From NCBI GenBank assembly GCA_029204225.1, contig CM055107.1:16487309-16551308 (forward strand): a stretch of DNA of 64,000 nt, written 5' to 3'. The notes beneath the pieces were generated by a model that ran no database searches, had not been told where the DNA came from, and worked only from the letters and a program-made list of their open reading frames with translations. The translations under genes were made by a program, and so were the position numbers. Source of the stretch: Diphasiastrum complanatum (lineage: Eukaryota; Streptophyta; Lycopodiopsida; Lycopodiales; Lycopodiaceae). Position 1 is the stretch's first letter, and each line of letters begins with the position of its first letter. This document shows, piece after piece, positions 40,301-48,591 of the stretch.

Positions 40301-40377
40301 TCCGTGTCAGAGGTCAAGTTTCAAGCCAAGCTCACATGGTAGCTGATTGCACAGAGCTTGATGAAGATGAAGCTTAA
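7227..40377 (+). CDS. MMS21: MMS21/HPY2/NSE2-type SUMO E3 ligase, 7 exons over 33 kb
   Basis: Coding exons: 7227-7304, 25362-25433, 25642-25752, 25886-25996, 28303-28442, 38107-38198, 40232-40377. They total 750 nt (249 residues plus stop), matching my recollection of the Arabidopsis protein's length. Residues 1-125 are the helical N-terminus, which in this family binds SMC5. Residues 155-203 form the SP-RING, with [11 protein letters not shown] at 155-165 and probable zinc ligands C174, H176, C198 and C203; the E2 docks here to transfer SUMO. The family acts in the nuclear SMC5/6 complex in DNA repair and, in Arabidopsis, in meristem maintenance and endocycle control. All introns have GT..AG borders and the frame is never broken, so the gene looks functional. 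Introns 1 and 5 are swollen by retrotransposons. Orthology rests on motif and exon-junction recall, not a search; donors of exons 1, 3 and 5 are weak. Confidence 0.92.
7305..7999 (+). other. MMS21 intron 1, 5' part
   Basis: AT-rich intron sequence between exon 1 and the MITE-like insertion. I see nothing recognisable in it. Confidence 0.5.
8008..8354. mobile_element. Probable hAT-type MITE
   Basis: A 347-bp non-coding unit flanked by a perfect 8-bp direct repeat gtataggt (8000-8007 and 8355-8362), the target-site length of hAT transposons. Both ends are rich in copies and inverted copies of ACCGTACGGTTC-like motifs (8018-8075 and 8290-8345), which would fold back on each other. Terminal inverted repeats are imperfect (outermost bases agaatcaatgaacc against catagaaccc), so the class is tentative. 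Confidence 0.5.
8503..8965 (-). repeat. Gypsy-1 3' LTR
   Basis: 463 bp. It matches 14766-15216 apart from about eight substitutions and a 12-bp insertion that duplicates the ggacatgg segment near 8918-8940. It contains an internal tandem repeat of about 40 bp (core gggcccaaggcca). Confidence 0.92.
9010..13719 (-). CDS. Gypsy-1 Gag-Pol polyprotein, uninterrupted
   Basis: One open frame of 1569 codons carries every domain of an autonomous chromovirus. These are retrotransposon Gag, a zinc knuckle [14 protein letters not shown] (about residues 345-358), a protease D-T-G-S (about 443), reverse transcriptase with YFDDIL (about 787), RNase H opening ETDAS (about 934), an HHCC zinc finger (about 1110-1150), an integrase core with its D, D and E positions (MDFI, SNRDSKF, GQSE), and a C-terminal chromodomain-like [16 protein letters not shown] (about 1508). 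Reverse transcriptase shows [12 protein letters not shown] where the family usually has a form near [12 protein letters not shown]; whether this lowers activity is unknown. With no stops or shifts it could still make protein if transcribed. Confidence 0.93.
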   Translation of the reverse strand: MASSPTTPASHSGPLDEQFADMRDSLTLLSSRFDQMMTGFTTLQTGFATMQSQIDSLQPHGPSKAPVHSSFGSPFGLPSSSTSFGGGPHFPPNPPPGFPRPTAPESHFPRHLAPEPHFARDFRDRVQLATYSGSSDGNLLENWFAKLDTYFQIYPKTDPQKIQLAALHLDGCAANWWQVYQLDPDRDVLQLWPTFRRDLRHAMIDPQWLSCQHDIFRSLTQTGDLSSYTDQFMDLSYLFTNLQPTELISRYIAGLCGALRYDVSSFRPPTLVEAMSLASTLQHQYPDPAPFRFSRPRPSLSPLPSPAPSAPSTVVPTSSLTSPAPRPPPPRPTFVRRYTSAEFADIQQKRLCFRCKSPDHIARDCRQPLPTSTAVFYHEGTTPDESDIYIHISDEPDLSPEPSTYLLPATCHAQLAYATWTGCPGPRSIRLRVRITGREYTALVDTGSTHSFISSYVLSRIRASPIPAPQPLTVEVASSHSFPSSQMFQGLSYRIGDFSGQVDLYIIPLERYDLILGADWFASLGAVTLDLAQQTLTFVHDAVTHSLAGIDSQAGFQLISEKQFIHSLPKAHCAALLCVQRAASDSPVTTSPPAAVPQVISDLLHQYAFVLSEPTTLPPLRDVNHHIDLRPGFAPPSWPPYRMSKSERDEVELQITALLDQGLIVTSHSPFGAPVLLVSKKDGSKRLCIDYRALNKLTIRNQYPIPHMDDLFDQLGTSHLFSEIDLRSGHHQIRMHPSDEHKIAFRTHLRLYEFRVLPSGVTNGPPTFQNVMNNIMRPLLGRCVLVYFDDILVFSKTLDEHVLHLSSLFQLLVHHQLFAKLSKCSFAVVEIEFLGFLICDGRIRLDPHKVLTIADWPVPTDVHHVRMFLGLATHLRRPVPHFATVAAPLHALLKKSSAFVWTSDCQFAFDTLRRVVVEASVLCLPQFDQKFIVETDASNVGLGALLRQSQCIIAYESRRLRSYEQRYSVHEKELLAIIYALKKWRHYLYRVPFDIVTDHQSLRYLFSQRDLSDRQFRWLQFLQSFDFSILYRPGRANTAADALSRLPALLNTLVATIPSWFDDLPSAYLTCSDFRDVYSSAPPMSSSPHQAYSIVDHRLYHYGSLCIPSSLGIRSQLLSDAHSSPVGGHFGFQKSYASLKDHFYWPSLRKELVVLIRTCPFCLRNKYSRAKSAGLLQSWPIPHRQWTDISMDFIIGLPRTRRGHDSCMVVVDRFSKQAHFIPVGNTMTTEQCARLFLSEIFRLHGFPRTILSNRDSKFTSLFWTELMRILDVQLFMGSAYHSTSDGQSEVLNGILEDYLRHFVTPSGKDWDQHLCLAEYSYNSYVSTSTGVAPFLLSHGYAPLLPGIPLPPEDTPVTLSSFLSGARELILQASSHLQQVQQRYQASVDRHRRHVEFHVGDMVYLRLRFARHHFIQGHASTEKLAPRYYGPYCILEVLSPVTYRLQLPASTRAYDIFHVSLLRAAIEDDAPRDAEFPTAPDLFPLLPAAILQVRLHHSRRRRQIQFLVQWDGRPVEEATWEPIDVFYHTPSLADQARALAALVDSSTSAVAPVVTTPNAVPVDPPGLVVT
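13720..14752 (-). other. Gypsy-1 5' leader with GGGCGC clusters
   Basis: About 1 kb of untranslated leader between the primer-binding site and the gag start. Between 14301 and 14707 the hexamer gggcgc recurs eight times, often as palindromic ggcgcc. Open frames here in both directions are low-complexity and I treat them as chance. The part from about 14252 to 14765 is the source of the leader pieces in the downstream tandem array. Confidence 0.75.
14766..15216 (-). repeat. Gypsy-1 5' LTR (array copy A)
   Basis: 451-bp LTR adjoining the intact gypsy-1 leader and primer-binding site. By eye it is identical to copy B and differs from copy C at two positions. Confidence 0.92.
16169..16526 (-). 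repeat. Gypsy-2 3' LTR
   Basis: 358 bp, TG..CA ends, apparently identical to 22037-22394. It is GC-richer than its surroundings. Confidence 0.95.
16538..18100 (-). CDS. Gypsy-2 integrase and chromodomain, downstream of the stop
   Basis: Continuation in the same frame after the TAG. An acidic linker (about 55 codons, 18100-17936) leads to an HHCC zinc finger (H and H around HDNPSAGH, then CQKC), the integrase core with catalytic positions in [16 protein letters not shown] and DGQTERVN, and a chromodomain ending [16 protein letters not shown]. There is no obvious independent start codon, so expression would need readthrough or the segment is silenced by a nonsense change. Confidence 0.9.
   Translation of the reverse strand, partial: NSVQNRQLQTPEPVPGAGASSSKNTAASVEDDDESEYTSSDDVEDSEPVLPKQTPVVEGQLTQGFKWKQYSIQDEYLLYRDRVCVPNSEDYRQQVLYECHDNPSAGHPGIQKTYELLRRQFFWPSMKKDVHQYVTSCQKCQVNKAERLKAGGLLHPLEIPAGKWESISMDFIVGLPKTQKGNDAIWVTVDRLTKMAHFIPTKTTVRAPELARLFVDGLFKLYGLPSGIVSDRDSKFTGNFWKAVFHHLHTKLNMSTTDHPQTDGQTERVNQVLEDMLRAYVSKRQTNWEEYLSILEFAYNSTKHSATGYSPFMLMYGFQPRSPTAVGFKQEKVEAARNFLEDLNQMIEHAKRSIRQSQDRARHYADPHRRDVQFSTGEKVYLRVPVDSKTLKSGVCAKLSPRYCGPFTISRRLGEVTYELELPHSSKVFPVFHVSQLRKALTRSDNLVGDSVLVLPLDPQQPPHEPEEILDSRETQTRHTLYREYLVKWNDQPVENATWERGSVLRKIFPDFVLEDQDGS
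18101..21325 (-). CDS. Gypsy-2 Gag-PR-RT-RNase H, ends at in-frame TAG
   Basis: A 1074-codon frame encodes Gag, a zinc knuckle [14 protein letters not shown] (about residues 345-358), a retropepsin-like region (about 437), reverse transcriptase with FLDDIL (about 783) and RNase H opening ETDASDF (about 925). The protease core reads D-D-G-E where D-S/T-G-A is normal, so the residue after the catalytic Asp and the Ala are both changed; activity is doubtful unless this is a lineage variant. The frame ends at a single TAG (18101-18103), but the same frame continues through a short acidic linker into integrase. The stop therefore splits a normally fused polyprotein. Confidence 0.92.
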   Translation of the reverse strand: MTTPQGPDQPQERGFDELETEALAYRKGKEPMEVEEQEQFAEELDELVTKEQFLQLVTEVDELKLALANFKSSVDDSFAELKNLILSSAKGSLPSTSQLSPSPLPSVSGETLRSHPSVFKDLKPPTFNGEEKDRNADILQTFLSKWKNIHALKQTPDHLQAIEASLSLGPMAYKWWLNLQETGQTPRSWKAFEEAFLREFLPENELDRAWEAWERTVMDKSLIQYISQYREAILKIKNMDDYQKIRGFVRGLKDEYKVEVQRNSPTTLEQALRYAQIYDDSVGRKRARQQPLSEQLPQKDFQFKKKFLKRKKEDKFKGEAPQKRPSHIQPLKPDDFEKAKQERLCFVCMGKGHTVRQCPKGPFTKKDKKDKKQVHLVQTVCFTSDSAASEIKVYHEDHEHCCQLTSAMLARPFSFGPHDLVRMHGKVGNQSVRVMVDDGETHNFINHTLVKKLKLPEVPSQHRYIVSLAKGEDKKIWETMVSKLNLGIQGYQDQINFQIMHLDRTDIVLGRDWLYSLGPSLHRNYQENTLSFQYKGREIQLHGEHDVPNSPMVCSSELCQLIGDEDHQVFLCDFQFIPEVSISSSIQQKISKLETLLSKFKDVFPEDLPHGLPPSREVDHVINLVPGTAPVSKPPYRVSRTEDEEITRQLTDYLGKGQIQTSSSPWASPVLLVKKKEGSMRLCVDYRALNKVTIKNKYPMPRADELFDQLDGAKFFSKIDLRSGYHQVRIKSEDVSKTAFRTRHGHYEFKVMPFGLTNAPATFMTLMNSVLRPYLGKFVVVFLDDILVYSKTRKEHLKHLRKVFRLLRKHKLYAKQSKCEFFVEEVAYLGHIISSDGIKMDPNKVKAILSWLRPQNILELQIFLGLAGYYRRFVKEYAQIAVPMTNLLKGKGKEFIWESAQQESFDALKTALATAPVLKVVDPNQPFVVETDASDFAVGAVLTQGGRPVAFESKKLEPAQTRYSAYEKELFSIVHALKTWRHYLYGANFEVLTDHESLRYLCNQPELRGRKARWAELMQEFDMSIRYRRGKFNTVADALSRMPMINELSFTQIRNELLESLRGKCQHDAFFSII
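21326..22022 (-). other. Gypsy-2 5' leader
   Basis: About 700 bp between the primer-binding site and the gag start codon. I see no conserved coding. Confidence 0.7.
22037..22394 (-). repeat. Gypsy-2 5' LTR
   Basis: 358 bp, next to the primer-binding site and followed by the second caaat target duplication. Confidence 0.95.
23527..23977 (-). repeat. Array copy C of the gypsy-1 LTR
   Basis: Third complete LTR. It differs from copy A by ctatggcc for ctagggcc and by gtaaatg for gtgaatg. The second variant is shared with the gypsy-1 3' LTR. Confidence 0.92.
24277..25361 (-). mobile_element. Intron 1 remainder with a possible decayed gypsy 3' end
   Basis: Unique sequence resumes at tttcagg after the array. 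Near 24531-24545 the minus strand reads a purine tract AAGGGGGAGGGAA followed by TGTTTGGGC, like the PPT-LTR junction of gypsy-2. This suggests an old 3' LTR at about 24277-24530, with eroded coding sequence to its right. I could not confirm domains, so treat it as a weak call. The final bases are the acceptor of MMS21 exon 2. Confidence 0.3.
25362..25996 (+). CDS. MMS21: MMS21 exons 2-4 (residues 27-124)
   Basis: Three phase-0 exons: 25362-25433 (24 codons, starts [11 protein letters not shown]), 25642-25752 (37 codons, starts [11 protein letters not shown]) and 25886-25996 (37 codons, contains TDFKKLLKK and ends QFKEAVW). Acceptors are ttgaccag, cttgcaaag and gccccag; donors are gtatct, gtggct and gtaagc. 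They encode the helical SMC5-binding arm. Introns 2 (208 bp) and 3 (133 bp) are normal in size, in contrast to introns 1, 4, 5 and 6. Confidence 0.93.
25997..28302 (+). other. MMS21 intron 4
   Basis: A 2.3-kb intron with donor gtaagc and acceptor gatgtacag. Apart from the gypsy relic at about 26866-27092 it is AT-rich sequence without recognisable features. Confidence 0.8.
26866..27092 (+). pseudogene. Gypsy RT/RNase H relic
   Basis: In two plus-strand frames the translation shows [19 protein letters not shown] and then [20 protein letters not shown], followed by [12 protein letters not shown]. This is the connection between gypsy reverse transcriptase and RNase H. Frame breaks near 26943 and a stop after the RNase H piece show it is dead. 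No LTRs are attached. Confidence 0.7.
28303..28442 (+). CDS. MMS21: MMS21 exon 5 (residues 125-170)
   Basis: Starts [18 protein letters not shown] after acceptor gatgtacag and carries the SP-RING opening [16 protein letters not shown]. It ends AG before donor gtttat, so Ser171 is split across the 9.7-kb intron 5. Confidence 0.95.
29545..29880 (-). pseudogene. Copia gag relic
   Basis: The minus-strand translation includes [20 protein letters not shown] and, in another frame, [13 protein letters not shown], two landmark stretches of copia Gag. Intervening frame breaks and the absence of LTRs mark it as an old fragment. Confidence 0.55.
30419..31096 (+). repeat. Copia-2 5' LTR
   Basis: 678 bp. 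It carries the palindrome CCACACGTGTGG (30908-30919), a G-box-type ACGT core, near its 3' third. Confidence 0.95.
31110..31725 (+). other. Copia-2 5' leader
   Basis: About 620 bp between the primer-binding site and the gag ATG. It contains another CACACGTGTG palindrome near 31259. I see no coding in it. Confidence 0.7.
31726..35823 (+). pseudogene. Copia-2 gag-pol, near-intact with two frameshifts
   Basis: The first frame (31726-34581, 951 codons) holds Gag, a zinc knuckle [14 protein letters not shown] (about residues 249-262), protease WWIDSGAS (about 308), [10 protein letters not shown], integrase with [13 protein letters not shown] and ASERRN, and the start of reverse transcriptase. It ends in a run of nine T (34571-34579). 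Reverse transcriptase continues one frame over from 34578 ([10 protein letters not shown] near 34725) to a second shift near 35086-35098, after which the RNase H end runs to 35823. Both lesions are single-base changes in or beside homopolymers, so they could be genuine mutations, assembly errors or, less likely, recoding. All catalytic motifs are present. Confidence 0.92.
35710..36387 (+). repeat. Copia-2 3' LTR
   Basis: 678 bp, with about three differences from the 5' LTR. The end of the polyprotein frame (to 35823) is read from its first 114 bases. Confidence 0.95.
38107..38198 (+). CDS. MMS21: MMS21 exon 6 (SP-RING core)
   Basis: Follows acceptor ctacag and encodes [19 protein letters not shown] and on to CKCAAA, supplying zinc ligands C174, H176 and C198. 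It ends with one base of a split Gly codon before donor gtactc. It is only 92 bp long and sits alone after the copia-bearing intron. Confidence 0.95.
38199..40231 (+). other. MMS21 intron 6
   Basis: A 2.0-kb intron with donor gtactc and acceptor tctgtgcag. It contains a LINE-like relic (about 39435-39760) and a short CT microsatellite (about 40018-40044). The rest is unassigned. Confidence 0.85.
39435..39760 (+). pseudogene. LINE-like reverse transcriptase relic
   Basis: The translation gives [11 protein letters not shown], resembling the YADD box of non-LTR reverse transcriptases. It is followed by [20 protein letters not shown] and [12 protein letters not shown], resembling the cysteine-rich C-terminal segment of plant LINE ORF2. 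The spacing is far too short for an intact ORF2 and stops intervene, so this is a deleted fragment. Confidence 0.45.
40232..40377 (+). CDS. MMS21: MMS21 exon 7 (C-terminus)
   Basis: Follows acceptor tctgtgcag. It completes the split Gly, supplies the last zinc ligand C203, and runs to an acidic tail ending ELDEDEA and TAA. An acidic C-terminus is usual in plant members. Confidence 0.95.
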
Positions 40378-43300
40378 CACTTCAGATTGAGAATATGATC
40401 ATCAAAAGCTTTCATTCGAGAGACACTGCCTTAATGCACTTCCTCTTATTTCTTAAACTCATGATGCTTGATGTTGAAGGTTTGCAAACACTTAAATCTA
40501 CCTTTTGACATGGTTGTAAAAGTTTCCACCGTGAAAAGGAAAATACATGTGTCAATGCAATGCGTAAGTTGTAGTAGTGCTGATCTGTGTTTTTTGACCG
40601 TGAAAAGAAAAATGCATGTGTCAATCCAGTGCATAAGTTGGTAGTGCTGATCTGTGGATCCCGTCCTAATCAAATGATTATAAAACAACAGTAGCACTAA
40701 TAAGCTCTTTATGTCTGAATCTTGATGGCTTTCTGCTTTTAGAAACAATACAGGAAAGTTTGTGTTAATATTTCTGCTTACATCTTTAACACAATGGCTG
40801 ATACTCTGCTGAGAGTTCATCTTGCTTGGACAGTGAAATGATATATTTTTAAAATTGGTGGGTGAGTTTTGATGTATGATATAGTAACAACTCCGACTGC
40901 AGCCAATTATAAGCTCAGGTTCAAGTTGAGCATGCACTCTGGAAATGAACATTCTTTACCTTTGAAATTATGAAAGTCGTAAAGTGTCCTTGTAGTTTAG
41001 ACTCCAGCTTGAAAATATCAATATGAGATAGCAAACATATCGAAGCTTGATGTCACATTCCAGCGTACCCGTGATTCTATCATATTTGTCTTCGCAGTGC
41101 ATTGGTACCTGCCTATGACTAGAATTTAAATCTAAACAGGACTGGACAAATCATCAAATTCAGATAGTTCATATTGCTGGAGGTTTGCATATTTCAGTTG
41201 CTAATCTTTCACATTGCTTCAAAATTTGATGCAATTGTTGAAATTTGTGACCTTATATTAACTTGATATGACTGTCCTTTAGCTGAAGGTTTTATAGTTT
41301 GTTGACTATAGCATCATTGGATCGCATATCATTCTATGCGACACCTATTAGATAATAATGTCAAAAAAAAAAGGTTGTTGCAAAACAATGCAAATTTTAA
41401 CTAGTTAATTGTGACTGGCATGTGGTTTAGTGGTCCAATAGCCTGTCTGTTACACAAGGTCATTGGAAAGGTTTTCTTCAAAGTGTGTCTCGATGCCAAC
41501 ACATCAAATATGTCATACTTGGGCATGCACATATAAAAAGACATATAGTACCTGCCAAGTATATGTTTTCTGTAGCTGGAGCTCAGATACGGAATGTATC
41601 ATGACGAGCCTGGCCCACAGCCATAACATGCAACCCACGGGATGCTTCTATGATATGCCATTAGGTAAGCAGTTCCTCTGTTGTATTTGTAGCAAGCATT
41701 TCATAACTTACCGATATGAGAATATGACATGATAAACTTGGATGAGAAAGAGGGATTGTACCTAGAGGGAAGACCTTGGAGAGCGATAGTTTCGAGAAAA
41801 ATCTTGCAAAAAACCTTGGAGCAGAACATTGTAGAAAACGTTAGAGGACATCTTTCCTGGGTTCACAATAGACTTTGTTTGCATTGTTAATATAAAAATG
41901 AAGATGCTGAAATCGATTCTACAAACTAAAGTTGATCTAGCCTCAAAAATGATGGCACAAATAAAGATGCTTAAGAAAAAAGCTACAATGATATATATGT
42001 TGTAGGATCTGGGCTTTGAATCACTACGTGAATCAAAATGATTTCTCACGAATGGCACATCAAAACTTTATGAAAATGTTATTGCTAACCAATGCCTTCC
42101 ATAAAATTGTCAAAGGAATGTATGGTGTTAGTCAAACCATATAAAGCCCAATTAGGTGAAGAGAAGAAGAGCCAAATAATGCCTTATTGGGAGGATTTAT
42201 AAAATCACTGACCATAAAATAGATGGAAATCAATAGTCATAGGTATATAGAGGCTAAGGTAGAGATGGACTAGTGATTATTTGAATATAATATGAAAAAC
42301 AGTGAAAAGAAAGGTCGTCATCTTCAAATGTAGTTGAAGTAGAAAACAAGGAGAAAGAATTGGATGCTGAACTTGTGACAACTTTAATAAGGCCTTGTAA
42401 CTTATTGACAACAAGAAACAATGATAGAAATTTGAAGAATGCTGTTAAGTTTTGAGATGGAACAGGTTCGAATGGGATAAGAGTAGATTTATTAACCTAC
42501 CATACAAATGTGAGATATAATAATAGTTATAGTTAAGGCTAGCGAGCTCTAATGATATACACAAACCTCTAATGGTGGGTATTGCTCAAACTTGAAGGGT
42601 TAGAACAACTTGTTGGCCAAAGTTTTCACAATTTGTTGGTTCATTCAAAATTTTCCTTGAGTCCCCAGATTTCAAGCAATTATTTTAGAATGTGACAACC
42701 CTTCATATCTACTAGTATGATACAAATACATTCAGGAGGCTCTACCAATGTTGATTCTCAAGCTATATTTTTTAAAAGGGAAAAAGCGACATGCACGCAA
42801 ATTTGGTTGAAGATGGGATAAATTGATGGAATTGTTGCTTTAGCTTCCATTGTAGTCATCTTCTTGGATGGAAAGGCTACATCTTGGAGGAGAGACCTTC
42901 ATCTAAAGCCAACCACTTGAAAGGATTCTCAAAGATGTAGTCCATAAGGTCTTTGTGGTTGGTGATTATCCTTATATTTAATCAAGTGTCATTGGTGCCA
43001 AAAGTGACAAGAGTATCACTTTTAGGAATTCATGGATTTATAGTGTGAGGTTTTCATTATGGGATTACTAGATGATTATGAGATTTAATGCGATTGCAAA
43101 TTGTAGCAAACTTGTAGGGCATTGCGTGTAAGACTCAACCATGGTTGCCTCAAGGCAAGTGAAATAGAGTATTGCCCTCACAATGAAGAAATTCAAGAGA
43201 AAGTGAGGAAAGAGTGGCAGAAGTTTTGGGTCTAGCACTTCTAGTGGATTACTACTGAACAAACAAAATTGAGTCTTGTGCATGAGCTCGGAAAGCACAA

Positions 43301-44867
43301 ATGCCAAAAACTAGGATCCACCACCAAAATAATGTCCATCGAAGAGAAATAAGTCAAGAACAACCTCCCATGTGCAATCAAATAATTTGCCTTAAGAAGG
43401 ATTTTTTTAATTGAAGCAGGTAGGAAGTGTGCATGCCATTTATTATAGCTCTTTTTGGGTCTTAACAATTCTTTACACACTCAAGAAAAACTCTTAGGAA
43501 AAATAATTATTGCACTTGTTTATGATCATAGATGTTTAGTTAGGCTTGCAAAGGTCAAGGATATTGAGATTGGAATAAGATTGTTCTGCACGAAGTTGAG
43601 CTTACAAATTAATATGCCATGAATTTGAATAGGATTGATATATTTTAACATTATAAGTCTTTTTATTATGAATAAAAATTTCCTCATGTGGATCATAAAA
43701 ACCTTAAATAGAAAGAAAACATTCATTCTATGGGATGAAGATATTCAACCTTAGCCTTTTACATCTCATTTGTAGATAAAAAAATGTACTTAAAAGTATT
43801 TGAGTATGAAGTCTTTTATAAGCGAAATGCTTAAAAAATTATGTAGATTATGATGGCTATTCTTCAAGCTTATCTTTTATTGAAAACTTCTATTCTATTC
43901 TAGAGTTCTTCTTAGAAAGATAGTATCATAGACCATAAGGTAGACTTCATTTTGGCAATCATCTTGTTTTTTGGGCTTAGCTAGAAAGAAAATTACGCGA
44001 TAGCTAAACAACTATAAGAATATATTAGAATGTGACATACTGGGCCCATTGGACTTTTAGGCTATTACTTGTTCTCTCATATCGTAAGTAGAAAGGAGAC
44101 ATATTGTGCATATGGCCTAGGTTATGATAGACTAAATAAGTTAAACTATGAAAAAACATATAAGTTTCGAGAATAAATGACTTTATATCTGGAGTTAAAA
44201 ACTTCAATAAGATTATCATCAAAACATATCCCTAAGATCGGCTTGAAGTGTGGGTATGGCCACTACATTTGTATCATAGATTCATGCCCCAACAACCATC
44301 CAAGAGATGATGAATGATTGATCTCATATGTATTTGGGAAAGTTTATGGTAGTGCTTTTAGATAAGTTCGTTCTACTGTATAGTAAAACATTATAGTGTC
44401 TTGCCAAGTATCTCAAGTTCATTTGAGGATTATGTTAAAAAGACTCAAATGTGAGCTTAAGCAAAGATGACTTATCTTGGAGGTGTCATATTAGTCTGCA
44501 AAATCAGCATTTATTATGATAAGATTAAGATAGCTAGAATGGCACGCAATCGAAACTTGAATTTGCATGCAAACATACTTGCACCTACATCAAGAATAAC
44601 AAATTTTTCTAACCTTATTAGGAGGGAGATAGGGAGGGGTCTTGGCCTTCATCGTATGTTTCCATCACAATTTGTCTCAAGTGTTACTTCAATGAAGATC
44701 ATTGAATAAAATTCTTGGGTAAACTCAAATCTACTAGAATATCAAATTTTGTGATATATGCTCCAACAAATTTGCAAAAAATAGATAATAATGAATCTAA
44801 TCACTATACCCCAAGAGCAAAAGATTTAATTTGCAATTTCATACAAGATAGTAACCACATGCCAATT
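40378..44867. other. MMS21 3' region and intergenic DNA
   Basis: The first few hundred bases should be the MMS21 3'UTR and hold a degenerate direct repeat (40528-40589 and 40597-40656, core gtgctgatctgtg). Beyond it lies AT-rich DNA without convincing genes. A stretch near 42830-42930 translates to a Gag-like FLDGKATSWRRDLH in a short broken frame but is too little to call. Confidence 0.5.
40528..40656 (+). repeat. Imperfect tandem duplication in the presumed MMS21 3'UTR
   Basis: Two roughly 60-bp copies (40528-40589 and 40597-40656) both begin accgtgaaaag and end gtgctgatctgtg, with a handful of substitutions and one small indel. Confidence 0.8.
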
Positions 44868-44880
44868 ACACACACACACA

Positions 44881-44972
<92 letters not shown>
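44868..44972. repeat. (CA)n microsatellite
   Basis: About 105 bp of CA dinucleotide repeat with one TA interruption near 44886. Open frames across it (poly His-Thr, poly Cys-Val) are artefacts. Confidence 0.97.
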
Positions 44973-44973
<1 letters not shown>

Positions 44974-47463
44974 TTGAAAGAATTGCTAAAAAAGAGAGCA
45001 ATATCCTACCTCTAAACCGAAGATAGTTCTAAAAAAGAGAAGTTGCGACTATGCCAAAACATGCAATGCCAATGCTTAAAAGGAGATGAATGAAAAGAAA
45101 TTATTAAACCATCTTAAAAGGAAATTTACATGAGCATATGCCAAGCCAGATTCCACATACTCCAAGAAATAATGAGAAGGAGAGGCTGATTTGATGGATA
45201 TGGAAATGTGAAGAGCAATTTTTAATCCTGAAGCTAGATCTTCCACTTGTTCGCAGACCAACTTTCTTTGATCTGCTCACTTTCAACTAAAGGAAATGAA
45301 AGGTGTAGCTACTTCAAGAAGCATCATGAATTTGAAGACGACTAAAACATGTAATTAAATGAAGTAGGTATGACTTGTAAAGTCATTGATAGTATAAGTG
45401 GATGACATCCATGGTCATGTATTAGAGAACTCGATCCAAGAATAAAACTATTTGTGACTGGTCATACTTGATGTGATAGTAGATGCATGAGTTGCTGTGA
45501 CTTTTATGAGCTTTGAGTTTGTTGTGAAGGTCTGATTGATGCCATTTTTTTTTATGAGAACACTATCTTAAAGCCAACAAATAACTATATATCAAAGTGA
45601 TAATTATTTATACACAACCTATTGAGCTTGTAAATTATAAGAATACAAAACTTGAAGAAAAGTATATGTTGGAGAATCTAGACTAAAAATGTTCATTACA
45701 TCATTTGGATTTTTATATGTATATTTACTAATTGCAAGAGATAAGGAAAAGTTATTACGCACATATCCAAACATCCAAACATCCTTGAAAATAAAAGAGC
45801 ACTTGTCTCCATTCAGTGATTGGGATAAGATGATATAAGAGCAAATAAAAAGAATAAAAAGAAAAGCGAATATGAAAGAAGAGTATTTGAACTCAATTTC
45901 AGCCAACCTAACGAAAATAAACCAAAATTTAAGAAGGTAACATGTTCATGATGAATGGGGGTGAACCTAAAGAAGAGGAGACAAGTAAAAGCAGAACTCA
46001 ACTCGAGATATGAGAAGTTGGTCATATGAGTTTCTTACCAATTGAAGAAGAAAAAAGGTGTTGACATGGTTCTATGATGATTTAAAGCTAGTATTGCTAT
46101 CGTCATCAACATATAAGATTCCATTAGAAGATAGTGCAAGTCTTTTAGACAAACAAATAGATGATTAATGCCATATATGGTTGATCCATTATAGTATGGT
46201 GCTAAATTCTAAGAGTTATTGGGTATACCTTTCTAATGGATGATATGAAAATCATGCTCACTGAATAGCACTGTAAGCATCAGTATTAGTTTCAAATTAT
46301 TCAACAAATTGACAATTAAAGACTATTATTTACCTTCAAACATTGATCATATATCTGGTAACTTGGCTGGAAAATGAATATATGGCTTCATGGATAACTC
46401 TGCAAAATTTTGCACAAAAAAATTAAATTGCATATCCTCTAAAAACATAAGATAATTAATTTTTACGTTGGGGAGTGTGGGTAGCCATAGTTGACTTTTG
46501 AAAGATTAGACTTCCACCTTAGCTTTGTTATCAGATCTTATAACAGACGAGAATCCCTTAAGAGGACAAAAAAAGTATGCGTTAAAAGGAAAAGAAAGAG
46601 AATCGTCTTATGAGCCAAAATATGGGAAAACGGGTGATGCATTTGAATAGAATCTTGAAAATCCTCACGCAGTCTAGTTCTCCTTCTTAGTAAGCTCAAT
46701 CCTATTCAAAGTGACCAAGTAAGGTCTCAAAAAAATCACAAGGAGCTACGTTCCAATATGATATGAAAACAATTTTCTGTGACAACTGAATTGGAAATTG
46801 ATTGATAACTAGACTGAAATTAGTAGACTATGGACAACAAATACCAATATTTACCTAGGGGTTAAAGACCCAAGAATTTTGGAATCTACAAACAAGGCAA
46901 GATAGTGGATACGTGATATTTATTTCAATGATAATTAAAATTTTGAAGTGTAGTGTTCTTTCGTAAAAATTCTCGATAGAATGTGGTACCAAAAGTATAG
47001 CACACCACCCCTTAATAATTTTGAGATTTACAACTGGGAACAACATCCTAGGTGTGTATCAATGAGGTCATTCAACAAATCACGATTATTAAAGTTAGGA
47101 AATCTAGATTTGTTTTCATGAAAGAGATAAAAAGCCCCACCATTTGAAAAAGACCAAATTATACTCAACATGATAACTCGAGATTTATCCCAATTCATGG
47201 CATGATGCTTGGTTGGTATTCTTACTCTTTACTATATGAGTGACAAATAACTTTTTATTTTCATCAAGCGATCCATTTATTTTACGCAGTTTTTTTTTGG
47301 GTATGTTTATTTGTTTCTTTCCTTTGTTTTTCTTGATTTGCATTAGATTTGAGTGACACTTTACTATCTTGTAAATAGACATCTAGAAAACGTAAAGACC
47401 AAATAATTGTTAGGGAAGGTTCATAGTACCTTGGTTAGACTAGCTTCAAATTGAGCCAAACAC

Positions 47464-47466
<3 letters not shown>
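44973..47466. other. Intergenic, unassigned
   Basis: AT-rich sequence with only short chance open frames. I recognise no genes or mobile elements in it. Confidence 0.4.

Positions 47467-47520
<54 letters not shown>
47467..47520. repeat. (GA)n microsatellite
   Basis: An uninterrupted 54-bp GA dinucleotide run. Confidence 0.97.
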
Positions 47521-47525
<5 letters not shown>

Positions 47526-48591
47526 CAACCATTGGGTGAGCTAAATAAATTCAATAAACATTACAATTACAAATTCATACAAAAGTCAAAGTTTTGGTGG
47601 TTATTTACGAGTTATAAGTCTACATATGAACCAATTTGCAGCAACATAGTATATCATTGAAATAACATATCTTGAGCACAATTATTGCAATAACCTTATT
47701 ATGTGATAATTTATAGTTGACATTGTATGATTATTAGTTGAGCACTATGTTAGATTCCGTATTTGTTAGATAAAGATACTAGCACATGATGCATGTTTGC
47801 TTAACGAGACCATGTCCATGCATGTATACATACTTTTTTTTAGATAAAAGTTTTGATTTGTCTCACATGATGCATTTTGACATGTAAGCCAATTTACGAT
47901 GTTTAGTTTTAATCACAAAAAATAACAAAAACTAAATCAAGTTTATTTACCTTTTGATTGTAAAATAGCTTTTGTCCTAAGCTAAATTTCAATTATAGAT
48001 CATTGAAATGTGGAATTAAAAGCTTGTAACTAGTTGAAATAATAGTTCATTTTGACATATTGTACTTGTGGAATGATTAATTCTCTCATCTTTTGCCTTT
48101 TTTTTCTTACTTTTGTAGAAAGATTTGTTCACAAAAGTTTGAAGCTGCTAAAAGGAGAATTTGGTTTGATATTCTCGTAATTGTGTATGTAGTAATGTTG
48201 TATAAAAAATTGTCAAACCTTTAAAAAAAAACAAACACAAGAATTTAAGACATTGTCTACTATTTCCAACATAAAATTGAGCTAACTATAATTTCCAACA
48301 CCCAAAGACATCTACACCAAATGTTCCTATTTTTTTGGAGTCAACATGGAGAGTAGCAATATTTTCGTAATACAAAATTCAATGATCAAGGTTCCATGGA
48401 CACGTATTGAGATTGGACCATCACAATCGAGCCTCTAAGTTCTTGCAAACAATGGTTTCCTTATGCTTTCAATTTTTTTTATTTATTATAACCCCTTGAT
48501 GAATTTATACAAATGTTATACATCAAACAATTGGCCAAGTCTAAATATGGAGCACAAATAGGCTACTAGAGGGTCTGCGACCAAATTTTAT
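47521..48591. other. Intergenic, unassigned
   Basis: AT-rich sequence with T and A homopolymer runs. I see no coding or structural signal. Confidence 0.4.

Noticed and set aside
42830-42930. Gag-like FLDGKATSWRRDLH stretch
   Set aside because: A single short motif in a broken frame without neighbouring retroelement signals.
44715-45026. Poly His-Thr and Cys-Val proteins
   Set aside because: Translation of the (CA)n microsatellite.
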